From contig CAJUNR010000003.1 of assembly GCA_910587765.1 (NCBI GenBank), forward strand, positions 80,155 to 144,154: a DNA stretch of 64,000 bases, given 5' to 3'. Positions 24,912 through 34,170 of the stretch are shown here, piece after piece (positions within the stretch are counted from its first letter, which is position 1; the number at the start of each line of letters is the position of its first letter). Source of the stretch: an uncultured Lachnospiraceae bacterium (GTDB taxonomy: Bacteria > Bacillota > Clostridia > Lachnospirales > Lachnospiraceae). The notes under the pieces are model-generated. The model was not told the DNA's origin. It saw nothing but the letters and a program-made list of their open reading frames with translations, and ran no database searches. Both the position numbers and the translations under genes were made by a program.

Positions 24912-25816
24912 GACTTGGTACAATAGGATACTGCCTGCAGCAGGGCTTTAAGAATATCTGGAGAAATAAAATGTTTTCCCTTGCGTCCACAGCGACGATG
25001 GCCGCATGTATTTTCATGTTCGGAATTTTTTTCTGCATCGTTCAGAATTTCCAGCATTTTGTAAAGGAAGTGGAAGAGGGCGTTGCGGTCACGGTGCTCT
25101 TTGAGCCGGGGACTTCGGAGGAGGAGATCCAGGAGATCGGAGACCGTATCGGCCAGAGAGACGAGGTCAGACAGGTGGTCTTTGTCTCCGCGGACGTGGC
25201 GTGGGAGAGCTATAAGGACATCTATTTTAAGGAAGCGCCGGAACTGGCGGACGGCTTCGTGGAGGACAATCCGCTGGCTAACAGCGCCAATCTGGAAATC
25301 TATATGAACGATGTGGCCACACAGCAGGATCTGGTGGATTATATCTCGTCCATGGAACAGGTGAGAAAGATTAACCGTTCGGACGTGGTGGCGGATATGC
25401 TGGCCGGCTTTAACCGCCTGGTCAGTTACGTGTCCGTGGCGGTTATCGGCCTTCTGCTGGCGGTGTCCGTATTTCTGATCAGCAACACCATCGCCATCGG
25501 TATCTCTGTCCGGAAGGAGGAGATTGCCATCATGAGGCTGATCGGAGCGAAAAATTCATTTATCAAGGCGCCGTTTTTGATCGAGGGCGCGGTGATCGGC
25601 GTCGTCGGAGCGGCGATTCCGCTGGCGATCCTCTATTATCTGTACAACCGGATGATCGTGTATGTGGCGGTGAAATTCGGCGTTCTGACCAATGTGCTGA
25701 ATTTCATTCAGGTGAACGAACTGTTCCGCACGCTGGTGCCCGTGGCGCTGGTGCTGGGCATGGGAATCGGTTTTTTCGGCAGCATCTTCACGACGCAGAG
25801 ACATTTAAAGGTTTGA
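24908..25816 (+). CDS. ftsX: Cell division protein FtsX
   Basis: A 302-residue membrane protein with the FtsX layout: one N-terminal helix (about 25-45), an extracellular domain of about 110 residues, and three C-terminal helices. It lacks ATPase motifs and acts with FtsE. The extracellular domain binds and activates peptidoglycan hydrolases; the next gene encodes a coiled-coil M23 protein, its probable target. Start overlaps the end of ftsE by four bases, consistent with translational coupling. Confidence 0.95.
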   Translation: MRLGTIGYCLQQGFKNIWRNKMFSLASTATMAACIFMFGIFFCIVQNFQHFVKEVEEGVAVTVLFEPGTSEEEIQEIGDRIGQRDEVRQVVFVSADVAWESYKDIYFKEAPELADGFVEDNPLANSANLEIYMNDVATQQDLVDYISSMEQVRKINRSDVVADMLAGFNRLVSYVSVAVIGLLLAVSVFLISNTIAIGISVRKEEIAIMRLIGAKNSFIKAPFLIEGAVIGVVGAAIPLAILYYLYNRMIVYVAVKFGVLTNVLNFIQVNELFRTLVPVALVLGMGIGFFGSIFTTQRHLKV

Positions 25817-25832
25817 TTGAAGGATAGAACTT

Positions 25833-27107
25833 ATGAAAGTGTGCGCGGTTCGGATTTTTATGTTTTTTTTTCTGCTCGGCGTTCTGCTTGCAGGCAGTGC
25901 GGCGGGCGGCTTTTCTGCGGCGGCGAAGCCGTCGGATTCCGCGTCCGGCGAGTCGGACAAGGCGGAAAAGAAGAAAAGGGAAGACGAGTATGACAAGGCG
26001 GCCAGAGAACTGGAGCAGAGACGGAAGGACACGCTGGATGAGATCGGTGCCCTGAAGTCGGACATTCGTTCTGTGGAGGAGAAAATCAAAGAACTGAAGA
26101 ATGAGAGAAGCGATTTACAGACGTATATCAGCCAGCTCGACCGTCAGGTGAACGCCATCGCCGTTCAGATGTCGAAGCTGGAAGAAGAGATCGAAGCCAA
26201 AAAGGAGGAGATCGCACAGAAGGAGCTGGAGCTGGAGGCCGCGGAGGCGGAAGCGCAGAAACAGCGGGAAATGATGAAGAAAAGAATCTGCTATATGTAC
26301 GAGAAGGGAGAAGACTCCTTTCTTGTGCTGCTTCTGGAGTCGGGCAGCGTAGCGGAAATGCTGAACCGGGCGGACTACGCTGTGCAGATGTCCGCTTATG
26401 ACCGGCGGATGATGGAGAATCTGAAGGAGATCCGGGATACGATCGCGGAGTACAAAGAAGTTCTGGAGGAGGAGCGGGAGGAGCAGGAGGCCCTGCTTAC
26501 CGAACTCGGCGGCCAGAAGGAGGCGGTCAACCGGGCGATCAGCGCCAAGACGCAGGAGATCGCAGCCTATCAGAGCCAGATTGATACGGCGTCCGGCGAG
26601 CAGGGAGAGTATGAGAAGCAGCTTGCCGAACAGGAGAAGCTGCTTCAGCAGGTAGAGAACCAGATTGCCGTGGTGGCGGCCGCGAAAGCGGCCGAGACAG
26701 ACGGAGACGGAGGCGCTTCCGGTTTTCTCTGGCCCTGTCCGGCCAGCCACCGGATTACGAGCGGATTCGGTATCCGGGACGTGCCGATGGCGGGGGCTTC
26801 CGCTGATCACAGGGGAATCGACATCGGAGCGCCCACCGGCTCCGCCATACTGGCTTCCGCTACAGGGAGAGTGACGACATCGACCTATCATTATTCTGCG
26901 GGCAATTATGTGGTGATTTCTCATGGAAACGGCGTGTCCACTGTCTATATGCATGCCTCCGCACTGTATGTATCCGAGGGGGATATGGTTGCTCAGGGAC
27001 AGAAGATCGCCGCAGTGGGATCGACCGGCTATTCGACAGGTCCTCATCTCCACTTCGGTGTGATCGTGAACGGAAGCTATGTAAATCCTTTGAATTATGT
27101 GAAGTGA
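25833..27107 (+). CDS. Coiled-coil M23 peptidoglycan hydrolase (EnvC-like)
   Basis: A 424-residue secreted protein: a signal peptide (about residues 1-32), a long coiled coil of roughly residues 45-280 rich in Glu, Lys and Gln, and a C-terminal M23 (LytM) domain. The zinc ligands are visible: HRGIDIGAP (His and Asp) and HLHFG; these suggest an active endopeptidase rather than a degenerate activator. The coiled coil is typical of FtsX-controlled hydrolases, where it holds the catalytic domain inactive until FtsEX acts. It lies 16 bases after ftsX and likely belongs to one operon with ftsE, ftsX and the downstream protease. Confidence 0.93.
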   Translation: MKVCAVRIFMFFFLLGVLLAGSAAGGFSAAAKPSDSASGESDKAEKKKREDEYDKAARELEQRRKDTLDEIGALKSDIRSVEEKIKELKNERSDLQTYISQLDRQVNAIAVQMSKLEEEIEAKKEEIAQKELELEAAEAEAQKQREMMKKRICYMYEKGEDSFLVLLLESGSVAEMLNRADYAVQMSAYDRRMMENLKEIRDTIAEYKEVLEEEREEQEALLTELGGQKEAVNRAISAKTQEIAAYQSQIDTASGEQGEYEKQLAEQEKLLQQVENQIAVVAAAKAAETDGDGGASGFLWPCPASHRITSGFGIRDVPMAGASADHRGIDIGAPTGSAILASATGRVTTSTYHYSAGNYVVISHGNGVSTVYMHASALYVSEGDMVAQGQKIAAVGSTGYSTGPHLHFGVIVNGSYVNPLNYVK

Positions 27108-27150
27108 TATGTACATAGAATGGTAAGGAAGAGAAAAGGAGTGACAGCGG

Positions 27151-28326
27151 ATGGAAGACAGCGGTAAGAAGCGTTCGTTCAGAAAAGGACTCGTACTGGG
27201 AATGGTGCTGGCCGCCGCGGCGTTCTGCCTGAGCGGGTGCGCCACGGCGTTCCTTCTGCCCCGTTTTGCGGGAGGGGGGAGTTCTGGCGGGAAACAGATT
27301 GACGCAAAGATCCAGGAACTGAATCAGTACATTGAGGAATACTACCTGTTTGACTATGAAGAGGAGGATGTGGAAAACGGTATCTACAAAGGTCTGATGG
27401 CAGGGCTTGGAGACGTCTATACCGGTTACTATACGCCGGAGGAATATGCCAGCTTTATGGAATCTTCCAACGGAAGCTACAGCGGAATCGGAGCCATGAT
27501 GCAGCAGGACTATACGACCGGGATCATCACCGTGGTGAGGGTCTTCGACGATTCGCCGTCCGCGGAGGCGGGGATGCAGCCGGGGGATGTGCTCTACGAG
27601 GTGGAAGGCGAGGAAGTGACCGGGCAGGATCTGTCGCTGGTCGTATCGGATCTGAAAGGAGAAGAAGGAACGCAGGTCCGTATCAGCATCGTCAGGGGGG
27701 CGGAGGTCCTGGAGATGACGCTGACCAGAAAGAGCATCCAGGTTCCCACGGTGGAGAGCAGGATGATCAAGGATGAGATCGGATATATTGCCATTACGGA
27801 GTTCGACGACGTGACTGAGGAGCAGTTCATGGTTGCGCTCAGCAGTCTGGAGATGCAGGGGATGAAGAAGCTGATCGTCGACCTGAGAGACAACGGCGGC
27901 GGGCTTGTGGACGTTACCTGCGCGATTCTGGACCGTCTGCTCCCGGAAGGGCTGATCGTCTACACGGAAGACAAGTACGGGAACCGGCAGGAGGAACGGT
28001 CGGACGCGGAGAATTATTTTGACGGCGGTCTGGCGGTCCTTGTCAACGGAAACAGCGCCAGCGCGTCGGAGATTTTCGCGGGGGCCGTCAAAGATTACGG
28101 CGTGGGGACGCTCATAGGAACGAAAACCTTCGGGAAAGGAATCGTACAGAGCCTGTTCCCGCTGCCGGACGGGTCGGCGGTGAAGATCACGGTCTCGCGC
28201 TATTATACCCCTGCCGGAAATAACATTCATGAGGTGGGAATCACGCCGGATATCGTGGTGGAAGCCGGAGAGGATCCCGAGGAAGACCGTCAGCTTCAGA
28301 AAGCCATTGAAGTGTTAAGCAGATAA
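27151..28326 (+). CDS. C-terminal processing peptidase, S41 family
   Basis: A 391-residue exported protease with an N-terminal helix carrying a possible lipobox-like LSGC near residue 30, a PDZ domain (about residues 105-190; GYIAITEFDD lies after it) and the S41 catalytic domain. The catalytic serine is in NSASASEIFAG and the Lys in TKTFGKGIVQ. Such CtpA enzymes cut C-termini of exported proteins, including peptidoglycan hydrolases. Position after ftsEX and the M23 hydrolase suggests it trims or limits that hydrolase. AAAGGAG precedes ATG 27151. Confidence 0.93.
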   Translation: MEDSGKKRSFRKGLVLGMVLAAAAFCLSGCATAFLLPRFAGGGSSGGKQIDAKIQELNQYIEEYYLFDYEEEDVENGIYKGLMAGLGDVYTGYYTPEEYASFMESSNGSYSGIGAMMQQDYTTGIITVVRVFDDSPSAEAGMQPGDVLYEVEGEEVTGQDLSLVVSDLKGEEGTQVRISIVRGAEVLEMTLTRKSIQVPTVESRMIKDEIGYIAITEFDDVTEEQFMVALSSLEMQGMKKLIVDLRDNGGGLVDVTCAILDRLLPEGLIVYTEDKYGNRQEERSDAENYFDGGLAVLVNGNSASASEIFAGAVKDYGVGTLIGTKTFGKGIVQSLFPLPDGSAVKITVSRYYTPAGNNIHEVGITPDIVVEAGEDPEEDRQLQKAIEVLSR

Positions 28327-28372
28327 AAACAGCAGTTAAGAACTTTTTCCTTTATTTGCAGCGGCAATTTTG

Positions 28373-28379
28373 CTATAAT
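28373..28379 (+). promoter_or_regulatory. -10 box of the class A PBP gene
   Basis: TATAAT at 28374-28379, 25 bases before ATG 28404, with a T-rich but non-consensus -35 region. AAAGGAGG follows as the ribosome site. Confidence 0.4.
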
Positions 28380-28403
28380 AGACAGGATAAAGGAGGCTGA
28401 CAG

Positions 28404-31136
28404 ATGAATTACAGTAAAAAAAGCACCTCCAGAAAGCAGAAGGCGCTGAAATCCAATAAAGTCCGTCTGGGCAGGAAAGCCGGCGTCGTCTTTCTGAAGA
28501 CACTGCTGGTGCTGATGGTCGCGGTGGGCGTTGCAGGCCTGTGCGGCGGGATCGGCATTGTAAAAGGTGTGATTGAGAACGCTCCGGATATCACCAGCGC
28601 AAGCGTGCTGCCAAGAGGTTACAAGTCCACCGTGTACGACGCGGAGGGCAACAAGACGGCGGAGCTGATCGCGGAAGGTACCAACCGAACGTACGTGAAG
28701 ATCGAGAATATTCCCAAACATGTGAGGGAGGCGTTCATCGCCATCGAGGACGCACGTTTCTACGAGCACAACGGCATTGATATCAAGGGAATCATCCGTG
28801 CCGGCGTGAAGGGCGTGGCCAGCGGTTTTAAGACGACCGAAGGCGCGAGCACGATCACGCAGCAGCTTTTGAAAAACAACGTGTTCGATTTCATGTCGGA
28901 AAGTACGATGATAGAGAAAATCGAGAGGAAACTGCAGGAACAGTATCTGGCGGTCAAGCTGGAGGAAGTGATGACAAAGGATGAGATTCTGGAAAGCTAC
29001 CTGAATACCATCAATCTGGGACAGAACTCCCTGGGCGTGCAGGCGGCCGCCAACCGTTACTTCGGCAAGAACGTCAGCGAGCTGACGCTGTCCGAGGCGG
29101 CGGTGCTGGCGGCGATTACCAAGAGCCCCAGCGCGTACAATCCCATCAGTCACCCTAAGGACAACGCCACCAGGCGCGGCTATGTGCTTCAGTATATGCA
29201 GGAGCAGGGGTATATCTCCCAGAAGAAGTACGAGGAGGCGATGGCGGACGACGTGTATTCCAGAATCCGGGAATACAATGAAGAGAGCGAGTCTTCCAGT
29301 ACGATTTATTCGTATTTCGTGGATCAGGTGACCGAACAGGTCAGGAACGATCTGGTGGAGAAGGCGGGCTATTCGGAGACGCAGGCTTTCAATGCGCTGT
29401 ACAGCAGCGGCCTGAAGATCTATACGACGCAGGATCCGCGCATCCAGGGCATTCTGGACGAAGAGTTTGCCAATGCGGAAAATTTTCCGGAGAAGAGCAG
29501 AGTGGGCATCGACTGGGCGTTGAGCGTCGTGCGTAAAGACGGGGAGACCAAGAATTACAGTCAGGAGATGCTGGCCGCCCATTTCCGGCAGTCGGACAAA
29601 AGTTACGAGATCCTGTACGACACACAGGAGGAGGCGCAGGCGGCCATTGACGAGTATGTGTCCACGCTCGGAATCACGGATGAGGACACGGTCTATGAAC
29701 GATGTGAATTTGTCATTCAGCCCCAGGCGTCCATGGTCGTCATGGAGCAGAGTACGGGAGAAGTGAAGGCCATGATCGGCGGCCGGGGCGAAAAGACGGC
29801 GAACCGGACGCTGAACCGTGCGTCGGGCGCCTATCGGAACCCTGGCTCCACCTTTAAGATTGTAGCGGCTTATGCGCCGGCTTTCGAGGCTCTCGGCTAC
29901 GGCCCGGGAACCGTACAGTACGACGGACCGTTCGCCTACACGGAGAACGGACGGCAGGGGCGCCTGGTGAAGAACTGGGACGGCACGAACAGCTACCGCG
30001 GATGGACGACGTCCAGAGAAGGTATCGTCCGTTCGATGAACGTGATGGCGGTCAAGACGATTACCGACGTCACTCCGACGACGGCAGTGGAATATCTGCT
30101 GAAATTCGGTTTCAGCTCGCTGGTGCTGGAGGGACCCCATGCAGATTACAATCAGTCCGCCGCTCTGGGAGGACTGACGAACGGCGTATCGAATCTGGAG
30201 CTGACGGCCGCGTATGCAGCCATCGCCAATCAGGGCAGCTATATCAAACCGCGCCTGTACACGAAGGTCGTGGACAATGACGGCAACGTGATTCTGGACA
30301 ACCAGCCGGAGGCCAGCCAGGCGATCTCCGAACAGAACGCGTGGCTTCTGGTGGACTGTATGAAAGACGTGATCACCGGGGCCGGCGGCACCGGCACGGC
30401 GGCGAGGATTGAGGGGATGACGGTTGCCGGCAAGACCGGTACCACGTCCGATAATCTGGATATCTGGTTTGAAGGGATGACCCCTTATTATACGGCGGGA
30501 ATCTGGGCCGGTTACGATAACAGCGGTTATAAACACAGTCTGGGAAATTCGGAGACGCAGTTCCATAAGAAACTGTGGGCGAAGATCATGGGCCGGGTCC
30601 ATGAAGGAATGGAGAATAAGGATTTTGAAAAACCGTCGGGAATCGTACAGTGCGTAATCTGTACGAAATCCGGGAAGCTGGCGGTCGGCGGTCTGTGCGA
30701 CAACGACGGCCGGGCGGGAATCGTCCGCAACGAATATTTTGCGGAAGGAAAACAGCCTACGGAAGTGTGCGACCATCATGTGGCCGTGAGCATCTGTGCG
30801 GATACCGGGCTTCTTGCCACCAGCATGTGCCCGAACCGGGTGCCGCAGGCCAAGGTGCTGCTTCCTGCGATGCAGGAGGGAGTGGCGGAGGCGGGGACGC
30901 TGGATACGGCCTACGGGATCAGTTCCAATCTGCCGGGCGCGACCTGTACGGTTCATACGGACGGCGTCTATGTTCCCAGCGAGTATGAGCTGTCGGGGAC
31001 GAGTCCGGGGACCGTACCTCCTCCGCCGGATCCGGCGCCTGCCGATCCGGCCGCCGGCGATCCGAATCCGGTGGATCCCGGCATTATGGCGGATCCCAAT
31101 GTAGTGCCTCCGGGGGAGCCGGCTCCTCCGGGCTGA
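28404..31136 (+). CDS. Class A penicillin-binding protein (PBP1A type)
   Basis: A 910-residue bifunctional enzyme of the cell wall. A short cytoplasmic tail and one helix (about residues 30-55) precede a GT51 transglycosylase domain, whose catalytic Glu is in AIEDARFYEHNG and whose second motif is ASTITQQLLKN. The transpeptidase domain has the active-site Ser in GSTFKIV and a KTGTTSD motif. The C-terminus is Pro/Asp/Gly-rich (repeated DPAP, DPNP) and could contact the wall. It ends one base away from the stop of a convergent class A PBP. Confidence 0.95.
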   Translation: MNYSKKSTSRKQKALKSNKVRLGRKAGVVFLKTLLVLMVAVGVAGLCGGIGIVKGVIENAPDITSASVLPRGYKSTVYDAEGNKTAELIAEGTNRTYVKIENIPKHVREAFIAIEDARFYEHNGIDIKGIIRAGVKGVASGFKTTEGASTITQQLLKNNVFDFMSESTMIEKIERKLQEQYLAVKLEEVMTKDEILESYLNTINLGQNSLGVQAAANRYFGKNVSELTLSEAAVLAAITKSPSAYNPISHPKDNATRRGYVLQYMQEQGYISQKKYEEAMADDVYSRIREYNEESESSSTIYSYFVDQVTEQVRNDLVEKAGYSETQAFNALYSSGLKIYTTQDPRIQGILDEEFANAENFPEKSRVGIDWALSVVRKDGETKNYSQEMLAAHFRQSDKSYEILYDTQEEAQAAIDEYVSTLGITDEDTVYERCEFVIQPQASMVVMEQSTGEVKAMIGGRGEKTANRTLNRASGAYRNPGSTFKIVAAYAPAFEALGYGPGTVQYDGPFAYTENGRQGRLVKNWDGTNSYRGWTTSREGIVRSMNVMAVKTITDVTPTTAVEYLLKFGFSSLVLEGPHADYNQSAALGGLTNGVSNLELTAAYAAIANQGSYIKPRLYTKVVDNDGNVILDNQPEASQAISEQNAWLLVDCMKDVITGAGGTGTAARIEGMTVAGKTGTTSDNLDIWFEGMTPYYTAGIWAGYDNSGYKHSLGNSETQFHKKLWAKIMGRVHEGMENKDFEKPSGIVQCVICTKSGKLAVGGLCDNDGRAGIVRNEYFAEGKQPTEVCDHHVAVSICADTGLLATSMCPNRVPQAKVLLPAMQEGVAEAGTLDTAYGISSNLPGATCTVHTDGVYVPSEYELSGTSPGTVPPPPDPAPADPAAGDPNPVDPGIMADPNVVPPGEPAPPG

Positions 31137-31137
31137 A

Positions 31138-33087
31138 TCAGTTCTGATCGTTCAGCGGCAGAACGGGAAGTCCTTCGTGCAGTTCGGTCATAAAGTTTTT
31201 CCAGATGTCCACCGGAGCGGAGGAACCGGAAAGAGAGCCGTTCTTTCTCGGCGTGTCAAAGCCGATCCAGATACCGGAAGTATAGTGGGCGGTGTAGCCT
31301 GCGAACCAGCCGTCGATATAGTCGTTGGTCGTTCCGGTTTTGCCGGCGCAGGGAACGTCGGGGATCCCCTTTCCGCGCGCGGTGCCCCGGGTGAGGACGC
31401 CTTCCAGGATGTCGGTCATCTCGCGGGCGGCGGCGGTTTCATAGACCGGATGCTCCTGACGGTCGGGCATGATGATGATGTTGCCGTCCATGTCGGTGAT
31501 CATGGTAATGCAGTCGGGCAGCCGGTAGACGCCGTCGTTGGCCAGAGCCGCATATCCTGCCGTCAGTTCCAGGGCGCTGACGCCGGTTGCCAGGCCGCCC
31601 AGAGCGGCGGCGGGAGTGTAGTCGGTCTCCTTAATGGAGGAGAAGTTCATATCCAGAAGGTAGGAGAGCCCCACTTCCGGAGTCAGCTCCCGGAACAGAC
31701 GGTCGGCGGTCGTGTTCAGCGACTGCTCGACGGCAGTCCGCAGGGAGACTGTCTGCGAATATCGGTTGGTGGCGTTGGCGGGTCCGTCCTCCTCCTTGAC
31801 GTCTTTGAGCGTGGAGGAAGCGGTATAGCCGCGTTCCAGCGCCGGCGTGTAGACGATCAGGGGCTTGATGGCGCTGCCGGGCTGCCGGAAGCTCATGAAG
31901 GCGCGGTTATAATCCGGCAGGATGTCCTGCTGGCTGCGCCCGCCGACGATGGCGGTCACGAGACCGGTCTGGTTGTCGATACAGACCGCGGACGCCTGCA
32001 GTGCGTAGGTGCCGTTGCTGTTCAGCGTATTGTAGCCGGAGAGCTGCCGGTCCACGCTGTCCTGCAGAAGCTTCTGAGTGTCCATGTCGATCGAAGTGTA
32101 GACCCGGTATCCCCCGGTGTACAGCTTCCGGCGGCAGGCGTCGTAATCCTCTCCGGTGGCTTCCATCAGGGCGCGGGCGGCGCGTTCGTAGATATAGATG
32201 TGCGCCCAGGTGCGGGTGAACGAAGTCCGGGAGGAATGCAGCGTAATGGTCTGCGCCAGGGCTTCTTTGTACGCCGTTTCCGTGATCCGTTCGTCCTCAT
32301 ACATGTTTTCAAGAATCAGGTCGCGGCGTTCCAGCGTATGTTCCATATGTATCAGCGGATCGTAGAGCTCCGGGCCGTTGGGAATGGCGCAGAGAAACGC
32401 GGTTTCCGACAGCGTCAGTTCTGAGACGTCTCTGCCGAAATATCCCCGGCTGGCCGCCTGGATTCCGTAATATCCGTTGGAAAAGTAAATATTGTTGATA
32501 TAAAATTCCAGGATCTCATCTTTGGAATATTTTTTTTCCAGAGCCATGGCGATGAAAATCTCTTCCACTTTCCGCTCCCAGTTGACGGTGTGGGTCAGGT
32601 AGATGTTGCGCGCAAGCTGCTGGGTGATCGTGCTGCCGCCCTGGGTGATGCTTTTTCTGGTGACCAGAGAGCGGGCCGCCCTGAGGATGGCAAAGGGATC
32701 GAAACCGTGATGCCGGTAGAAGCGCTTGTCCTCAATGCTGACGAAGGCGTCCTTCGCGGCGTCCGGGATTTCTTCACAGGTGAGGTAAACAAGATTGCGC
32801 TCGTTGCGCAGAAGGGCGATCAGATTTCCGTCCGCGTCATAGACCTCTCCAGACTGATCTTCCATAAAATCCTCCGCAGAGGAGCGTTCCATGACGGCCT
32901 CCGCCTCCCGGTAGAGGGAGACGACGGTCTGGATATAGCCGGTCTGGTAGAAGAGGACGCATGCTCCTGCCAGAATGCATGCCATGGAGAGCTGGGTCAG
33001 CCGGAAATAAAAGCTGCCCATATCTTTCTTTTTGCGTTTTTTGAGTTTCTTTTTGCCGTTTTCTGAACGTCCGGACGATCTGCTCAT
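31138..33087 (-). CDS. Class A penicillin-binding protein, second copy
   Basis: A 649-residue bifunctional transglycosylase/transpeptidase. After a basic cytoplasmic tail and one helix come the GT51 motifs (Glu in SIEDKRFYRHHG, GGSTITQQLARN) and transpeptidase motifs (GSAIKPLI for SxxK, and KTGTTNDY). It is shorter than its neighbour and lacks the Pro-rich tail, resembling PBP1A/2A-like enzymes of Clostridia. AAGGAAGGG precedes ATG 33087. It lies 65 bases downstream of rfbD in the same direction and may be read through from that operon. Confidence 0.94.
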   Translation of the reverse strand: MSRSSGRSENGKKKLKKRKKKDMGSFYFRLTQLSMACILAGACVLFYQTGYIQTVVSLYREAEAVMERSSAEDFMEDQSGEVYDADGNLIALLRNERNLVYLTCEEIPDAAKDAFVSIEDKRFYRHHGFDPFAILRAARSLVTRKSITQGGSTITQQLARNIYLTHTVNWERKVEEIFIAMALEKKYSKDEILEFYINNIYFSNGYYGIQAASRGYFGRDVSELTLSETAFLCAIPNGPELYDPLIHMEHTLERRDLILENMYEDERITETAYKEALAQTITLHSSRTSFTRTWAHIYIYERAARALMEATGEDYDACRRKLYTGGYRVYTSIDMDTQKLLQDSVDRQLSGYNTLNSNGTYALQASAVCIDNQTGLVTAIVGGRSQQDILPDYNRAFMSFRQPGSAIKPLIVYTPALERGYTASSTLKDVKEEDGPANATNRYSQTVSLRTAVEQSLNTTADRLFRELTPEVGLSYLLDMNFSSIKETDYTPAAALGGLATGVSALELTAGYAALANDGVYRLPDCITMITDMDGNIIIMPDRQEHPVYETAAAREMTDILEGVLTRGTARGKGIPDVPCAGKTGTTNDYIDGWFAGYTAHYTSGIWIGFDTPRKNGSLSGSSAPVDIWKNFMTELHEGLPVLPLNDQN

Positions 33088-33152
33088 TGTATTCCCTTCC
33101 TTCTGCTGTCTTCCGAATGTAGCTCTGGCGTCACTCTCGGCTGCGGGAGAGC

Positions 33153-34091
33153 TTACAGAACTTCCTTTAAGTAGCGGTTCAGAGCATCCTGCCAGGTGGG
33201 AAGGGGCGTGAAGCCGTTTTTGACAAGCTTCGTTTTGTCGAGCCGCGAATTGAAAGGACGTCTGGCCTTGGAGACGCCGTATTCCGCGGTTGAGACAGGA
33301 ACGACCGTCACATGTTCGCTGTCGTACTCCGGATGGCCCAGTTCGGCCGCCTGACGGAAGATTTCGACGGTGAAGTCATACCAACTGATATAGCCGCCCT
33401 CGTTGGTGGCGTGATAGTAGCCGTACCGGTCCGTCTCCAGCATGTCCACAAGAAGGCGGGCCAGATCGAAGGTGTAGGTGGGCGTGCCGATCTGGTCGTT
33501 TACGACCGTGATGCGGTCATGGGTTTTTCCCAGATTGAGCATGGTTTTGATAAAGTTTTTTCCGTTGACGCCGAAGACCCAGGCGATGCGCACGATAAAA
33601 TATTTCTCAAGGTTTTCGGACACGGCCAGCTCGCCTTCAAGTTTGGTTCGGCCGTACACGTTCAGCGGCCGGTAGTCTTTGCAGTCCGGCTCCCAGGGCT
33701 GTTCTCCGAGGCCGTCGAAGACGTAATCGGTGGACAGATAGATCATCTTGCAGTCCAGCTTTTTGCAGGCAAGCGCGATGTTTTTCGTTCCGGCGGCGTT
33801 GACCAGACGGACCTTCTCCACCTTGTCGTCGTCTTCCGCCATATCCACCGCCGTCCATGCCGCGCAGTGGACGACCACGTCCGGCTCGGCTTCCGCGAGC
33901 GCTTTCTCCACCGAGCTTTGGTCCGTGATATCCATGGAGACATAGGGCATTGCTGTTACGGCGCTGCCGTCCTGGATGCCGCTGTAGGCGGGAGCCAGAT
34001 CGGAGCCGACGCCCTCATATCCTCTTTTGTTCAGTTCATTCATGACATCGTGTCCCAACTGTCCGCCGACGCCTGTCACAAAAATTTTCAT
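33153..34091 (-). CDS. rfbD: dTDP-4-dehydrorhamnose reductase
   Basis: A 312-residue extended SDR enzyme catalysing the last step of dTDP-L-rhamnose synthesis. The NAD(P)-binding GVGGQLGHDV motif is at the N-terminus, followed by STDYVFDG and a YGRTKLEGE segment with the catalytic Tyr and Lys. ATG 34091 (MKIFV) lies 9 bases after AGGAGG (34101-34106); an ATG two codons earlier at 34097 is too close to it. Downstream of rfbB by 79 bases with a hairpin in between; rfbA and rfbC are not in the window. Confidence 0.93.
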   Translation of the reverse strand: MKIFVTGVGGQLGHDVMNELNKRGYEGVGSDLAPAYSGIQDGSAVTAMPYVSMDITDQSSVEKALAEAEPDVVVHCAAWTAVDMAEDDDKVEKVRLVNAAGTKNIALACKKLDCKMIYLSTDYVFDGLGEQPWEPDCKDYRPLNVYGRTKLEGELAVSENLEKYFIVRIAWVFGVNGKNFIKTMLNLGKTHDRITVVNDQIGTPTYTFDLARLLVDMLETDRYGYYHATNEGGYISWYDFTVEIFRQAAELGHPEYDSEHVTVVPVSTAEYGVSKARRPFNSRLDKTKLVKNGFTPLPTWQDALNRYLKEVL

Positions 34092-34170
34092 TCTCATATT
34101 CCTCCTGTCTTAAAATGAAATTGCGGTCTTCCTGCAACCGTTCCGGTAACCCCGAAACGGTTCCGTCCTC

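Noticed and set aside
28296..30956. Antisense open frame opposite the first class A PBP
   Set aside because: The PBP motifs on the plus strand are intact; the antisense frame is a composition effect.
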